A stretch of 64,000 bases of DNA from Lachnospiraceae bacterium UBA3316 (GCA_002361955.1 DESK01000010.1:86401-150400); one strand, 5' to 3'. Shown: positions 53,146 through 62,047, numbered from the stretch's first letter. A program made the numbers and translations. Notes: generated by a model not told the origin, from the sequence alone.

Positions 53146-54912
53146 ATGTATTATTCGGACGAGCTGGTGGAAGAGGTGAGGGAGCGCAACGATATCGTTG
53201 ATGTGATTTCCGGTTATGTGAAGCTGTCTAAAAAAGGGAGCTCTTACTTTGGACTGTGCCCCTTCCACAATGAAAAATCGCCTTCTTTTTCTGTAAGCCC
53301 CGGGAAGCAGATGTACTACTGTTTTGGCTGCGGAGCGGGGGGAAATGTATTTACGTTTCTGATGGAATATGAGAACTATACGTTTCCGGAGGCCATGAAG
53401 GCCCTGGCAGAGCGGGCCGGAGTGGCGCTGCCGGAGCGGGAATACAGCCAGGAGGAACGGCAGCAGCAGGATCTGCGCACCAGGCTTCTGGAGCTGAATA
53501 AGCTGGCAGCCAAATATTTCTACTATCAGCTTCGCAGCGAACGGGGAGGACAGGCCATGGCCTATCTGAAGGGCCGGCAGCTTTCCGACGAGACGATCAA
53601 GAGCTTTGGCCTGGGATTTGCCAACAAATACAGCAATGACCTGTATCAATATATGAAGAGCCAGAGAGTCAGCGATGAGCTTCTGCGGGAGTCAGGGCTG
53701 ATGAATGTGGACGAGAAGAGGGGGATGTACGATAAATTTTGGAACAGGGTGATTTTCCCCATTATGGATGTAAACAGCCGGGTTATTGGTTTTGGGGGGC
53801 GTGTCATGGGGGATGGGAAGCCCAAATACCTGAATTCTCCGGAGACAAAGATTTTTGACAAGAGCCGGAACCTGTATGGGCTCCATGTCGCCCGGACGTC
53901 GAGGAAAAAATATATACTGGTGTGCGAAGGCTATATGGATGTGATTTCCCTTCACCAGGCAGGCTTTAAAAACGCGGTGGCCTCTCTTGGCACAGCTCTT
54001 ACCACCCAGCACGCGGCGCTCTTAAAGAGGTATACGAATGAAGTGGTGCTGACGTATGACAGCGATGAGGCCGGAACCAGGGCTGCGCTCCGGGCGATTC
54101 CCATCCTGAAGGCGGCGGGGCTAACCGCCAAGGTCCTCCATATGCAGCCGTACAAGGATCCGGATGAATTTATTAAGGCGCTGGGAGCGGACAAGTTTCA
54201 GGAACGGATCGATGGGGCAGAAAACAGCTTCCTTTTTGAGATCTCCATGCTGGAGAGGGAGTATGACTTAAGAGATCCGGAGGGAAAGACGGCCTTTTAC
54301 AATGCGGTGGCCTCCAGGCTTGTGGAATTTGAGACAGAGATTGAGAGGGAAAACTACATTGAGGCGGTGGCGGCAAAATACCAGGTGGGCTTTGAAAATT
54401 TGCGGAAGCTTGTGAATCGGGCGGCCATGAAAGGAATGCCCGCCCCGAAAGCGGAGATCCGCAGGGAGAAAAAGGCGGTGGAGCGGGAGGAAGGCATAAA
54501 GAAGTCCCAGAAGCTGCTGCTTACCTGGCTGATTGAAAGGCCGGGGCTTTACGGGCAGATAAAGGGATATATCAGCCCGGAGGATTTTACGGAAGGGCTG
54601 TACTATGACGCGGCCAGGCTCTTATTTGAACAGTTTGAGACGGGAAATATCGTTCCGGCAAAGATTATCAATCATTTTACGGACACAGAGAAACAGAAGG
54701 AAGCGGCGTCGCTGTTTAATACCAGCTTGCGGGTGGAGACAAAGGCAGAGATGGAAAAGGCCCTGCGGGAAACCCTGTACCGGGTCAGGAGCCACGGAAT
54801 CGCCCAGCGGCGGCAGAAGCTTGCCCCCACAGACATGGCGGGGCTGCAGAGGAGCATTGCGGAGGAGAGAAAGCTTGCAGAAATAAAAAGACTGCATATT
54901 TCTCTTGAATAA
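53146..54912 (+). CDS. dnaG: DNA primase DnaG
   Basis: 588-aa primase for replication. Zinc-binding CHC2 domain (LCPFHNEKSPSFSVSPG, YYCFGCGAGG), central polymerase domain, Toprim motifs (VCEGYMDVISLH, TYDSDEAGTRAA) and a C-terminal DnaB-interaction part (about 445-588). ATG at 53146 follows GGGAGAGGTG. 47 nt after dgt and 41 nt before rpoD. Confidence 0.96.
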   Translation: MYYSDELVEEVRERNDIVDVISGYVKLSKKGSSYFGLCPFHNEKSPSFSVSPGKQMYYCFGCGAGGNVFTFLMEYENYTFPEAMKALAERAGVALPEREYSQEERQQQDLRTRLLELNKLAAKYFYYQLRSERGGQAMAYLKGRQLSDETIKSFGLGFANKYSNDLYQYMKSQRVSDELLRESGLMNVDEKRGMYDKFWNRVIFPIMDVNSRVIGFGGRVMGDGKPKYLNSPETKIFDKSRNLYGLHVARTSRKKYILVCEGYMDVISLHQAGFKNAVASLGTALTTQHAALLKRYTNEVVLTYDSDEAGTRAALRAIPILKAAGLTAKVLHMQPYKDPDEFIKALGADKFQERIDGAENSFLFEISMLEREYDLRDPEGKTAFYNAVASRLVEFETEIERENYIEAVAAKYQVGFENLRKLVNRAAMKGMPAPKAEIRREKKAVEREEGIKKSQKLLLTWLIERPGLYGQIKGYISPEDFTEGLYYDAARLLFEQFETGNIVPAKIINHFTDTEKQKEAASLFNTSLRVETKAEMEKALRETLYRVRSHGIAQRRQKLAPTDMAGLQRSIAEERKLAEIKRLHISLE

Positions 54913-54953
54913 GGTAAAAACTCAAAAAAGATGGATGAAAGGCAGGAAACCGG

Positions 54954-56090
54954 ATGGAACGGAAGGCAGCAGATTTTGAGGGAAAATTAAAGGATTTACT
55001 GGCGCTTGCGAAGGCAAAGAAGAATGTTCTGTATTATCAGGAGATTACAGACTTTTTTAAGGATGCGCCCTTAAGTGAAGAGCAGTGCGACACAGTATAC
55101 GAGTATCTGGAAGAGAAGGGTGTGGATATTCTGAATCTGTCTGCCAAGGAGGAAGGCCTTCTCCTTAGCGACTCGGATGATATGGAATTTGCGCCGGAGG
55201 AGGAAGACATCGATCCGTCAAAAGAGGATCTGTCTGTGCCGGAGGGCGTAGGCGTCGAGGATCCGGTGCGTATGTACTTAAAGGAGATCGGCAAGATCCC
55301 CCTTTTGACAGCCGAAGAGGAGATTGCCCTGTGCAGCCGTATGGAGAAAGCCGGAGAGCAGGAGCGGGAGGCCTTGAAAAATAAACTGGCAGAGGCCAAT
55401 CTGCGCCTTGTGGTGAGTATCGCGAAGCGGTATATGGGCCGGGGGATGGCCATGCTGGATTTGATCCAGGAGGGAAATCTGGGGCTGATCAAGGCTGTGG
55501 AAAAGTTTGATTACCGCAAGGGCTTTAAGTTCAGCACCTATGCTACCTGGTGGATCAGGCAGGCGATCACAAGGGCTATCGCCGACCAGGCCAGGACGAT
55601 CCGGATTCCGGTGCATATGGTGGAAACGATCAACCGGACGATCCGGGTGTCGCGCCAGCTTCTGCAGGAGTATGGCAGGGAGCCAAAGCCGGAGGAGATC
55701 GCCAAAGAGATGGACGTCCCTGTGGAGCGGGTGCGGGAAATATTGAAAATTTCCCAGGAGCCGGTATCCCTGGAAACCCCGGTGGGTGAGGAGGACGACA
55801 GCCATCTGGGTGATTTTATTCAGGACAATAATATTCCTGTCCCGGCGGAGGAGGCAGCCTACACGCTGCTCCAGGAGCAGCTGGAGAAGGTCATGGAGAC
55901 GCTGACGGAGAGGGAGCAGAAGGTGATCAGGCTCCGCTACGGACTGGGAAGCGGCCGTCCCAGGACGCTGGAAGAGGTGGGAAAAGAGTTTAATGTGACA
56001 AGGGAGCGCATCCGCCAGATCGAGGCGAAGGCTCTGAGAAAACTCAGGCATCCCAGCAGAAGCCGGATACTAAAAGACTATTTGGAGTAA
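54954..56090 (+). CDS. rpoD: Principal sigma factor (sigma-70/SigA)
   Basis: 378-aa housekeeping sigma factor. Region 1.1 at the N terminus, an acidic linker, region 1.2 (DPVRMYLKEIGKIPLLT), region 2 (AKRYMGRGMAMLDLIQEGN, then YRKGFKFSTYATWWIRQAI), region 3 and region 4 (REQKVIRLRYGLGSGRPRTL, VTRERIRQIEAKALRKLRH). Matches the SigA length of Firmicutes. Behind dnaG in the classical macromolecular-synthesis cluster; trmK starts 4 nt after it. Confidence 0.97.
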   Translation: MERKAADFEGKLKDLLALAKAKKNVLYYQEITDFFKDAPLSEEQCDTVYEYLEEKGVDILNLSAKEEGLLLSDSDDMEFAPEEEDIDPSKEDLSVPEGVGVEDPVRMYLKEIGKIPLLTAEEEIALCSRMEKAGEQEREALKNKLAEANLRLVVSIAKRYMGRGMAMLDLIQEGNLGLIKAVEKFDYRKGFKFSTYATWWIRQAITRAIADQARTIRIPVHMVETINRTIRVSRQLLQEYGREPKPEEIAKEMDVPVERVREILKISQEPVSLETPVGEEDDSHLGDFIQDNNIPVPAEEAAYTLLQEQLEKVMETLTEREQKVIRLRYGLGSGRPRTLEEVGKEFNVTRERIRQIEAKALRKLRHPSRSRILKDYLE

Positions 56091-56094
56091 AAAG

Positions 56095-56787
56095 ATGCTG
56101 TTATCAAAAAGATTATTCGCAGTGGCGGGCCTGGTGACACCCGGCCTTCGGCTGGCGGATGTAGGGACAGACCATGGATACATACCGCTCTGGCTTATTG
56201 AGGAGGGGATCGTCCCCTCGGCCATTGCCATGGACGTAAATGAGGGTCCTCTGGAGAGGGCAAGAGAAAATATTAAAAGTCACGGTTTAGAGGAGAAGAT
56301 CCAGACCCGCCTTTCAGACGGCGTACAGGCTTTGGAACCCGGCGAGGCCCAGAGTCTTGTGATTGCCGGAATGGGCGGCAGCCTGGTGATCAGGATTTTA
56401 CAGGAAGGGCCAGCCGTTTTGGAGGCGGCGGAGGAAGTGATCCTGCAGCCCCAGTCAGATATCTGGAAGGTGCGCCGCTTCCTGGCAGAAACCGGCTATC
56501 GGATTGCCGAGGAACGGATGGTCATGGAAGACGGGAAATTTTATCCCATGATGCGCGCCGTCCATGGGGATAGCGGGGAGATGTCTGACATAGACTATCT
56601 ATACGGTCCCAGGCTTTTGGAGGAAAAGGACGCCTGTCTTGGCCTGTTCCTCGAAAAAGAGGAACAAACCCTGGAAAAGCTTCGGGAGGGGCTTTGGGCA
56701 AGCGGCACAGAAAAGGCAAGGGAACGGCTTTTAGAAATAGAAGAAAAGTATCAGAGGCTGAAAAGCGCAAAGGAGAGAATTTCATGA
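56095..56787 (+). CDS. trmK: tRNA (adenine(22)-N1)-methyltransferase TrmK
   Basis: 230-aa SAM-dependent methyltransferase modifying A22 of tRNA. The SAM site LADVGTDHGYIPLWLIEEG, AMDVNEGPLERARENI and the catalytic-region LVIAGMGGSLVIRIL are present; the C-terminal half is helical. Begins just after rpoD and overlaps the Nif3-type gene (ATGA). Synteny rpoD-trmK-nif3 is typical of Firmicutes. Confidence 0.93.
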   Translation: MLLSKRLFAVAGLVTPGLRLADVGTDHGYIPLWLIEEGIVPSAIAMDVNEGPLERARENIKSHGLEEKIQTRLSDGVQALEPGEAQSLVIAGMGGSLVIRILQEGPAVLEAAEEVILQPQSDIWKVRRFLAETGYRIAEERMVMEDGKFYPMMRAVHGDSGEMSDIDYLYGPRLLEEKDACLGLFLEKEEQTLEKLREGLWASGTEKARERLLEIEEKYQRLKSAKERIS

Positions 56788-57566
56788 GATGCAGAGAGAT
56801 CATAGAGGAGCTGGAGAAAACATATCCCCTTTCCATGGCTGCCGGCTGGGATAATTCCGGGCTGCAGGCAGGAAGCAGGGACTGGCAGGTGAAAAAGGTC
56901 TACATAGCTCTGGACGCCACGGACAGGGTGATTGACGGGGCCCTGGCGGCAGGAGCCGACCTTCTTCTTCTCCATCATCCGCTGCTCTTTTCCCCTTTAA
57001 AGAGCGTGACTTCCGATGATTTCACCGGGCGCAGGCTGCTGAAGCTTCTGGAAAACAGGATCTCCTGTTATGCCATGCATACGAATTACGATGTGGTGAC
57101 GATGGGAGCCCTGGCCGGGAAAATGCTTGGAATTTCCGAGAAGGAGGTTCTGGAAGTTACCTGGGAGGAAGACGGCAGGGAGAAGGGCTTTGGCTGTGTG
57201 GGCAGGCTGCCGGGGAAAATGACCCTGGGAGAGTGCGGCACCTACGTGAAAAAGATTTTCGGGCTGGATACCGTAAAGATCTTTGGAGATCTGCAAAAGC
57301 CCGTCAGTCGGGCGGCGGTGCTTCCGGGTTCCGGAAAGAGTATGGTGGGGGCAGTGCTGGCGGCCAAAGCCGATGTGTTTATCACAGGTGATTTCGGCCA
57401 TCACGAAGGGATCGACGCAGTGATGCAGGGACTGGCAGTGATCGACGCCGGCCACTATGGCATCGAACATATTTTTATCGGACAGATGGCGGATTATTTC
57501 AGGAAGACCTTTCCGGGGCTTGAGGTCTTTTCAGAGAACATAGAGAATCCGTTTCACGTACTATGA
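56784..57566 (+). CDS. Nif3-like dinuclear metal protein (YqfO type)
   Basis: 260-aa NIF3/DUF34 family protein with LLLHHPLLF, AMHTNYDVV, DVFITGDFGHHEG and DAGHYGIEHIFI motifs that hold two metal ions in a ring-shaped hexamer. ATG at 56784 follows AAGGAGAG and overlaps the trmK stop, implying coupling. Proposed roles (GTP cyclohydrolase I-like, regulator) are unsettled. Confidence 0.9.
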   Translation: MRCREIIEELEKTYPLSMAAGWDNSGLQAGSRDWQVKKVYIALDATDRVIDGALAAGADLLLLHHPLLFSPLKSVTSDDFTGRRLLKLLENRISCYAMHTNYDVVTMGALAGKMLGISEKEVLEVTWEEDGREKGFGCVGRLPGKMTLGECGTYVKKIFGLDTVKIFGDLQKPVSRAAVLPGSGKSMVGAVLAAKADVFITGDFGHHEGIDAVMQGLAVIDAGHYGIEHIFIGQMADYFRKTFPGLEVFSENIENPFHVL

Positions 57567-57585
57567 CATCGACAGGGAGGGTATT

Positions 57586-59256
57586 ATGACAGAAAAGCAA
57601 ATGGCGGCCGTGCAGGTGGGGGAGGAAACGAAACAATTTCCTGTGGGTACATCCTACGAGGTGATTGCGAGGACTTATCAGGGAAATTACAGCCATGATA
57701 TCGTGCTGGCTGTGGTGAACGGCAGGCTTCGGGAGCTCCACAAATGCGTGGAGGGAGATTGCCGGATACGTTTTGTGACCACTCAGGACAAAATCGGCTT
57801 TCAGACCTACCGCAGAAGTATGGTGCTTTTGCTGACAAAGGCCGTCTATCATGTGGCAGGACATGGGCAGATTGAGAAAATGGGCGTCCATTTCGCGGTG
57901 AGCGGCGGCGTGTACTGCACGGTGCACGGAAGCGTGCCGGTGGATGAGGGCTTTCTGGAAAAGGTGAAGGCCTATATGGGCCAGCTGGTGGAAGCGGCGA
58001 TCCCCATTGAAAAGCAGAGCCTGAATACGGAGGACGCCATTGCCCTGTTCCAGAAATACGGCATGAAGGACAAGGAAAAGCTGTTTCATTATCGCCGTGT
58101 GTCCAAGGTAAACCTTTACAGTATTGACGGATTTGAAGATTATAATTATGGCTTCATGGTTCCGAATACTTCGTATTTAAAATATTTTGACTTAAAGCTT
58201 TACGATGAGGGGTTCGTCCTGCTGACGCCCGGGAGGAAGGAGCCGGAGAAGCTTCCTCCTTTCGCTCCCCAGCGGAAGATTTTCCAGGTGCAGAAGGAAT
58301 CCATGAAGTGGGGAGAAATGCTGGAGGTTCCCACGGTGGGGGCCTTAAACGATTACATCGTTCACCGGGATATCCATGACCTGATCCTGATCCAGGAGGC
58401 TCTTCAGGAGCAGAAGATCGCGGAGATCGCCAGGAAGATCGCAGAGAATCCGGTAAAGAAGATGATCATGATCGCGGGACCCTCCTCGTCGGGAAAAACC
58501 ACCTTTTCCCACAGGCTTTCCATACAGCTTGCGGCCCACGGCCTGACGCCCCATCCCATTGCAGTGGATGATTATTTTATCAACCGGGAGGATACGCCCA
58601 TCGGGGCGGACGGGAAGAGGGACTTTGAATGCCTGGAGGCCCTGGATGTGGCGCTGTTTCAGAGAGACATGGAGGCGCTGCTGGAGGGAAAGAGGGTGGA
58701 GCTGCCCTATTACAATTTTAAAACAGGTTTCCGGGAATACCGGGGCAATTATAAAAAGCTGGGGCCTGAAGATATCCTGGTGATCGAGGGTATCCACTGC
58801 TTAAACCCGGCGATGACGTCCAGTGTTTCGGAGGAGAGCAAATTCCGGATTTATATCAGTGCGCTGACCCAGCTGAACATTGACGAGCACAACAGGATCC
58901 CGACTACGGACGGCAGGCTGCTGCGCCGGATCGTGCGTGACGCCAGGGTGCGGGGAACCTGCGCGAAGAATACGATCGCCATGTGGGAGTCGGTGCGCCG
59001 GGGGGAGGAGGCCTATATCTTTCCCTACCAGGAAGAGGCGGACGTAATGTTCAATTCCGCCCTGATCTACGAATTCGCCGCGCTCAAGATTTACGCGGAG
59101 CCATTGCTTTTCGGCATCGGAAAATCCGAGCCGGAGTACTTAGAGGCGAAGCGGCTGCTGAAATTCCTCGACTACTTCGTGGGGATTCCGGATGACAGCA
59201 TCCCTACGAATTCGCTGCTGAGGGAATTTGTGGGAGGGGGATGTTATCGGATTTAG
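57586..59256 (+). CDS. Nucleoside kinase with TGS and ThrRS-like domains
   Basis: 556-aa protein. N-terminal TGS-like ubiquitin fold (about 8-70) and a ThrRS/AlaRS editing-like segment (about 75-200, GVHFAVSGGVYCTVHG) precede a uridine kinase/phosphoribulokinase-type domain with P-loop GPSSSGKTTF (about 298-307) and IEGIHCLNP. This fused kinase is widespread in Clostridia; the nucleoside substrate is unproven. Last core gene before an AT-rich accessory island. Confidence 0.87.
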   Translation: MTEKQMAAVQVGEETKQFPVGTSYEVIARTYQGNYSHDIVLAVVNGRLRELHKCVEGDCRIRFVTTQDKIGFQTYRRSMVLLLTKAVYHVAGHGQIEKMGVHFAVSGGVYCTVHGSVPVDEGFLEKVKAYMGQLVEAAIPIEKQSLNTEDAIALFQKYGMKDKEKLFHYRRVSKVNLYSIDGFEDYNYGFMVPNTSYLKYFDLKLYDEGFVLLTPGRKEPEKLPPFAPQRKIFQVQKESMKWGEMLEVPTVGALNDYIVHRDIHDLILIQEALQEQKIAEIARKIAENPVKKMIMIAGPSSSGKTTFSHRLSIQLAAHGLTPHPIAVDDYFINREDTPIGADGKRDFECLEALDVALFQRDMEALLEGKRVELPYYNFKTGFREYRGNYKKLGPEDILVIEGIHCLNPAMTSSVSEESKFRIYISALTQLNIDEHNRIPTTDGRLLRRIVRDARVRGTCAKNTIAMWESVRRGEEAYIFPYQEEADVMFNSALIYEFAALKIYAEPLLFGIGKSEPEYLEAKRLLKFLDYFVGIPDDSIPTNSLLREFVGGGCYRI

Positions 59257-59263
59257 GGTTCAT

Positions 59264-59300
59264 TTCGTTCACAGTAGCATTCGCAAATCCAGCTAAGAGT
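59264..59300 (-). repeat. Dispersed intergenic repeat, copy 3
   Basis: On the minus strand reads CTTAGCTGGATTTGCGAATG then CTACTGTGAAC, matching the core of copies 1 and 2. Lies at the start of the accessory island. Confidence 0.6.
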
Positions 59301-59399
59301 CAAAGGGTTAAAATTTGAACATTGGACGGAATAAGGCAGATGTAATGATATGGTAGATCATGGATATTGAGTAGCAGATTAGATTACGGGAAAAAAAGG

Positions 59400-59442
59400 A
59401 TCGCTGCAATGCTTGAAAATGCGGGCATTGTGGCGATTTTTA
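59400..59442 (+). terminator. Terminator before the restriction remnant
   Basis: 13-bp stem (59400-59412 with 59425-59437, two G-U pairs) followed by TTTTTA. Lies in the 284-nt gap 59257-59540, which otherwise holds the repeat copy and a possible TTGTGT/TATACT promoter near 59480-59510. Confidence 0.8.
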
Positions 59443-59540
59443 GTCAGTAAAAGATTTTAAGGATGCCAGGTATGTGTGGCTTGTGTTTCAGAGAAACCCT
59501 ATGATATACTGGATACAAATGGAAAAGGGGTATTATACAA

Positions 59541-59642
59541 ATGATAACAGGCATAATTAAAAATAAGGTAGATAAAATCTGGACGGACATTTGGGCGGGG
59601 GGAATCACAAATCCTTTGACAGTCATTGAGCAGTTGACCTAT
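59541..59642 (+). pseudogene. hsdM: N-terminal remnant of a type I methyltransferase (hsdM)
   Basis: ATG at 59541 starts MITGIIKNKVDKIWTDIWAG then GITNPLTVIEQLTY, the N-terminal helix of HsdM. After 34 codons the similarity ends exactly where the sequence switches, in another frame, to RFIEMFGD, a central motif of HsdS. A deletion of most of hsdM and half of hsdS explains this. Confidence 0.85.
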
Positions 59643-59656
59643 CCCGGTTTATTGAG

Positions 59657-60247
59657 ATGTTTGGAGATATGCCAGAGACAGAATATGTTACAATAGAAAA
59701 TATATGTTCTACAATTACGGATGGTACGCATCAACCGCCTAAATTTGTTTCAGACGGAATTCCGTTTCTCTTTGTTTCGAATATCATTACGAATCAAATT
59801 TCTTATAATACGGAGAAATTTATAAGTGAGGAAACATATTCTGCACTAATAAAGAGAACGCCTATTGAAGTAGGAGATATTTTGCTTTCTACAGTAGGTT
59901 CGTATGGACATCCAGCAATTGTGCAGTCTACAAAAAAAATTTGTTTCCAGCGTCATATTGCGTATCTGAAACCAAAGAAAAAGATGATTAATAGCGAATA
60001 TTTTCATAGTGCAATTTTATCAGGAGATGTTCGAAGGCAGATAGATGAACATGTGAAGGGAGTTGCACAAAAAACTTTAAACTTATCAGACATACGAAAG
60101 ATTCGCTTACCACTACCTTCTTTGGATAGGCAAAACCAGTTCGCCACCTTCGTCCAGGTAACCCACAAATCGAAATTGGCAGTCCAAAAGAGTTTGGAAG
60201 AGTTGGAATTGTTGAAAAAATCGCTGATGCAGGAATACTTTAGCTGA
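59657..60247 (+). pseudogene. hsdS: C-terminal half of a type I specificity subunit (hsdS)
   Basis: 196 residues from MFGDMPETEYVTIENICS to the stop: one target-recognition domain (GTHQPPKFVSDGIPFLFVSNI, LLSTVGSYG) and the following conserved coiled-coil (LNLSDIRKIRLPLPS, LEELELLKKSLMQEYF). Complete HsdS has two such halves. The preceding codons (RFIE) continue in frame upstream of the ATG, so this ATG is internal to the old gene. No hsdR or hsdM is near. A one-domain HsdS can sometimes dimerise, so residual function is not excluded. Confidence 0.85.
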
Positions 60248-60271
60248 TAGTTTATGATGGGAGGCATGGGG

Positions 60272-60724
60272 ATGATTTTATATCATGGCAGTAATGTAAT
60301 TGTTGAATCACCGAAAATCCTTACGAATGGGTATTATAAAGACTTTGGTTATGGATTTTATTGTACAAATTTGGAGAAGCAGGCACGAAGGTGGGCGCTT
60401 ACGAAAAGAGGAAAGCATATTGTAAACATATATCATTGGGAAGAGACAGATGCTTTAAAAATTGTGCGTTTTACAGATATGTCAGAAGAGTGGCTTGAGT
60501 TTATCGTGAATTGTCGTAGAGGAATCGAACATCCTTACGATGCTGTTGAAGGAGCAATGGCGGATGATACGATATGGGATTACGTAGAAGATTATGTGAA
60601 GGGGAAAATATCAAAAGCAGCGTTCTGGGAGCTGGTAAAATTCAGATATCCGACGCATCAAATCGTTCTTTGCACCAGTAAGGCGTTACAGGTTCTGAAA
60701 TATGAAGGGAGCTATGAACTATGA
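60272..60724 (+). CDS. DUF3990 protein, ADP-ribosyltransferase-like, candidate toxin
   Basis: 150-aa protein. The N terminus ILYHGSNVIVESPKI and the motif KDFGYGFYCTNLEKQARRWA match DUF3990, a family placed with ADP-ribosyltransferase folds: His in YHGS and Tyr in GFYCT fit the first two positions of an H-Y-E type triad. The third position is not certain. ATG at 60272 follows GGGAGG with 7-nt spacing; ATGs at 60254 and 60266 lie in or before that site. Its end overlaps the next gene by 4 nt (ATGA), as in toxin-antitoxin or effector-immunity pairs. Toxicity is inferred, not shown. Confidence 0.7.
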   Translation: MILYHGSNVIVESPKILTNGYYKDFGYGFYCTNLEKQARRWALTKRGKHIVNIYHWEETDALKIVRFTDMSEEWLEFIVNCRRGIEHPYDAVEGAMADDTIWDYVEDYVKGKISKAAFWELVKFRYPTHQIVLCTSKALQVLKYEGSYEL

Positions 60725-61200
60725 TGGAGATGACCAATATTTTCTTCCCGGATGAAAAAGTAACAGACAATGATTTGTATTTTATCTGTTACATGATAGA
60801 ACGTGTAGCCAGAAAGCTTCATCAAAGGAATAGATATGTGGTAAACGCGGTAGAGTATTCGGAATGGATGAGACTGCTATCGCTGGCGAATGTTCTTCAC
60901 TGTGAGAATCCGCTAAAGATAGAGGATGAATGGATAGAAGCGTATGGGCTGCAGAAGGGAAACTTTGATATTACAGATGTGGATTCTGAACTGGCAGAGT
61001 ATATTCCGACACCTTTACAAATGGGCAAGGTGTATACCCGGCTGATTATGGACACATCCCAGCCAAGTGAAAATTTTGTGGACGGATTGCTGCGTGTTTA
61101 TAATCATCCATTATGTGAAGTGATTGATAATTATAATTGCAGTGCTTTTTATGAGCCATCATACTTTATAGCAAGAGCCTATAACAATGGTGGATTTTGA
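60721..61200 (+). CDS. Uncharacterised partner of the DUF3990 protein
   Basis: 159-aa acidic protein I cannot assign to a named family. Mostly helical N-terminal half (VTDNDLYFICYMIERVARKL, EYSEWMRLLSLANVLH), then a conserved-looking end SAFYEPSYFIARAY. No membrane segment and no DNA-binding motif is evident. The ATG overlaps the DUF3990 stop, indicating translational coupling, and both have the AT-rich composition of the island. It may be the antitoxin or immunity factor, or a substrate/adaptor. Confidence 0.6.
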   Translation: MMEMTNIFFPDEKVTDNDLYFICYMIERVARKLHQRNRYVVNAVEYSEWMRLLSLANVLHCENPLKIEDEWIEAYGLQKGNFDITDVDSELAEYIPTPLQMGKVYTRLIMDTSQPSENFVDGLLRVYNHPLCEVIDNYNCSAFYEPSYFIARAYNNGGF

Positions 61201-61294
61201 TATCGTGCTATGGTTAGAATGACCAGGTGTATAGTGATGAATCGCTGGAAATGATGAGTGATTATGCATGTGAAAGATATCAGAGGTGATATAT

Positions 61295-61624
61295 ATGCCG
61301 AAGGATATAGAAAAATTGTTAAAAGATTATCGAAAAAAAGTAGAGTCTGTGTCAGATTCACATGTAAAAAGAATAATTCTATATGGTTCTTATGCCAGAG
61401 ATGACTTTAAAATTGATTCAGATATTGATGTCATGGTTCTGGTAGATTTAGATGATTTATTCATGAAGGCTTATGAAGATAAAATAATTGATCTGACTTA
61501 TGAGTTTAATTATGAGTATGGGACAGATATTATGCCTGTTATTCAAAATATCGAACATTTTGAATACTGGAAAAATGCGTATATGTTTTATAAGAATGTA
61601 GAAACAGAAGGGGTTGAAATTTAG
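61295..61624 (+). CDS. MNT-type nucleotidyltransferase domain protein
   Basis: 109-aa minimal nucleotidyltransferase with the signature IILYGSYARDDFKIDSDIDV: GS and the two metal Asp residues are present. Such proteins are usually antitoxins that AMPylate a HEPN toxin encoded next to them; no HEPN frame follows here, only a short dead frame. ATG at 61295 follows AGAGGTGAT. Either an orphan or the partner was lost. Confidence 0.8.
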   Translation: MPKDIEKLLKDYRKKVESVSDSHVKRIILYGSYARDDFKIDSDIDVMVLVDLDDLFMKAYEDKIIDLTYEFNYEYGTDIMPVIQNIEHFEYWKNAYMFYKNVETEGVEI

Positions 61625-61648
61625 TGAATAATATACAGATTGGAAAGC

Positions 61649-61723
61649 AACGACAAAAATAACCTGATGAGCCTATGCCGCTCGTGCCATAATAAGATCC
61701 GTCACGAATTGGAAGACAAGTAA
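61649..61723 (+). pseudogene. C-terminal fragment of an HNH endonuclease
   Basis: The reading NDKNNLMSLCRSCHNKIRHE, ending LEDK and a stop, is the typical C-terminal HNH zinc-type motif (LCxxCHN). No start or upstream half is present, so this is a stub. Followed by a terminator (61722-61754). Confidence 0.7.
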
Positions 61724-61754
61724 AAAGCAGGCCTGTGGATGAGGACTGCTTTTT
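61722..61754 (+). terminator. Terminator after the HNH fragment
   Basis: AAAAAGCAG with CTGCTTTTT, 15-nt loop. Confidence 0.75.
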
Positions 61755-61758
61755 GTGG

Positions 61759-61863
61759 TTAATCATTCAGTGTTATTTTCTTCAATGCCATGAGCTGATC
61801 ACGTTTGGTGTAGATCACATTCAGAATGTATACCTTACCGGAAGAATTATCTGGACGGTAATA
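61759..61863 (-). pseudogene. C-terminal fragment of a RelE/ParE-type toxin
   Basis: On the minus strand YYRPDNSSGKVYILNVIYTK followed by RDQLMALKKITLND and a stop. The strand pattern and KR near the end resemble the RelE/ParE/HigB fold. A stop directly upstream removes the N-terminal half. The rest of 61864-61966 holds an inverted repeat and the promoter of the next pair, and no gene. Confidence 0.5.
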
Positions 61864-61898
61864 TCAGCTCGTCAAACACCTCCTGTTGAATAGATTGC

Positions 61899-61930
61899 AA
61901 TACATTGTCTTGCGGATTGCAAGACGTATT
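61899..61930. promoter_or_regulatory. Inverted repeat upstream of the MqsR-like/Panacea pair
   Basis: GTCTTGC (61907-61913) and GCAAGAC (61919-61925), with outer AATAC / GTATT. About 40 nt before the predicted -35; possible binding site of the HTH antitoxin (inference). Confidence 0.4.
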
Positions 61931-61966
61931 ATATGAATTATACCCGTCGTCTTTGGTGATAGGATA

Positions 61967-61995
61967 TTGACAAAAGACAATCAGAAAGCTATACT
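61967..61995 (+). promoter_or_regulatory. Promoter of the MqsR-like/Panacea pair
   Basis: TTGACA (61967-61972), 17 nt, TATACT (61990-61995): close to the sigma-A consensus. Start near 62002, which excludes upstream start codons (61967, 61997) for the next gene. Confidence 0.7.
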
Positions 61996-62047
61996 GATGA
62001 TAGAAAATTTACAAAAACATATCATATTCTCTACAGAGGAGGAAGTA

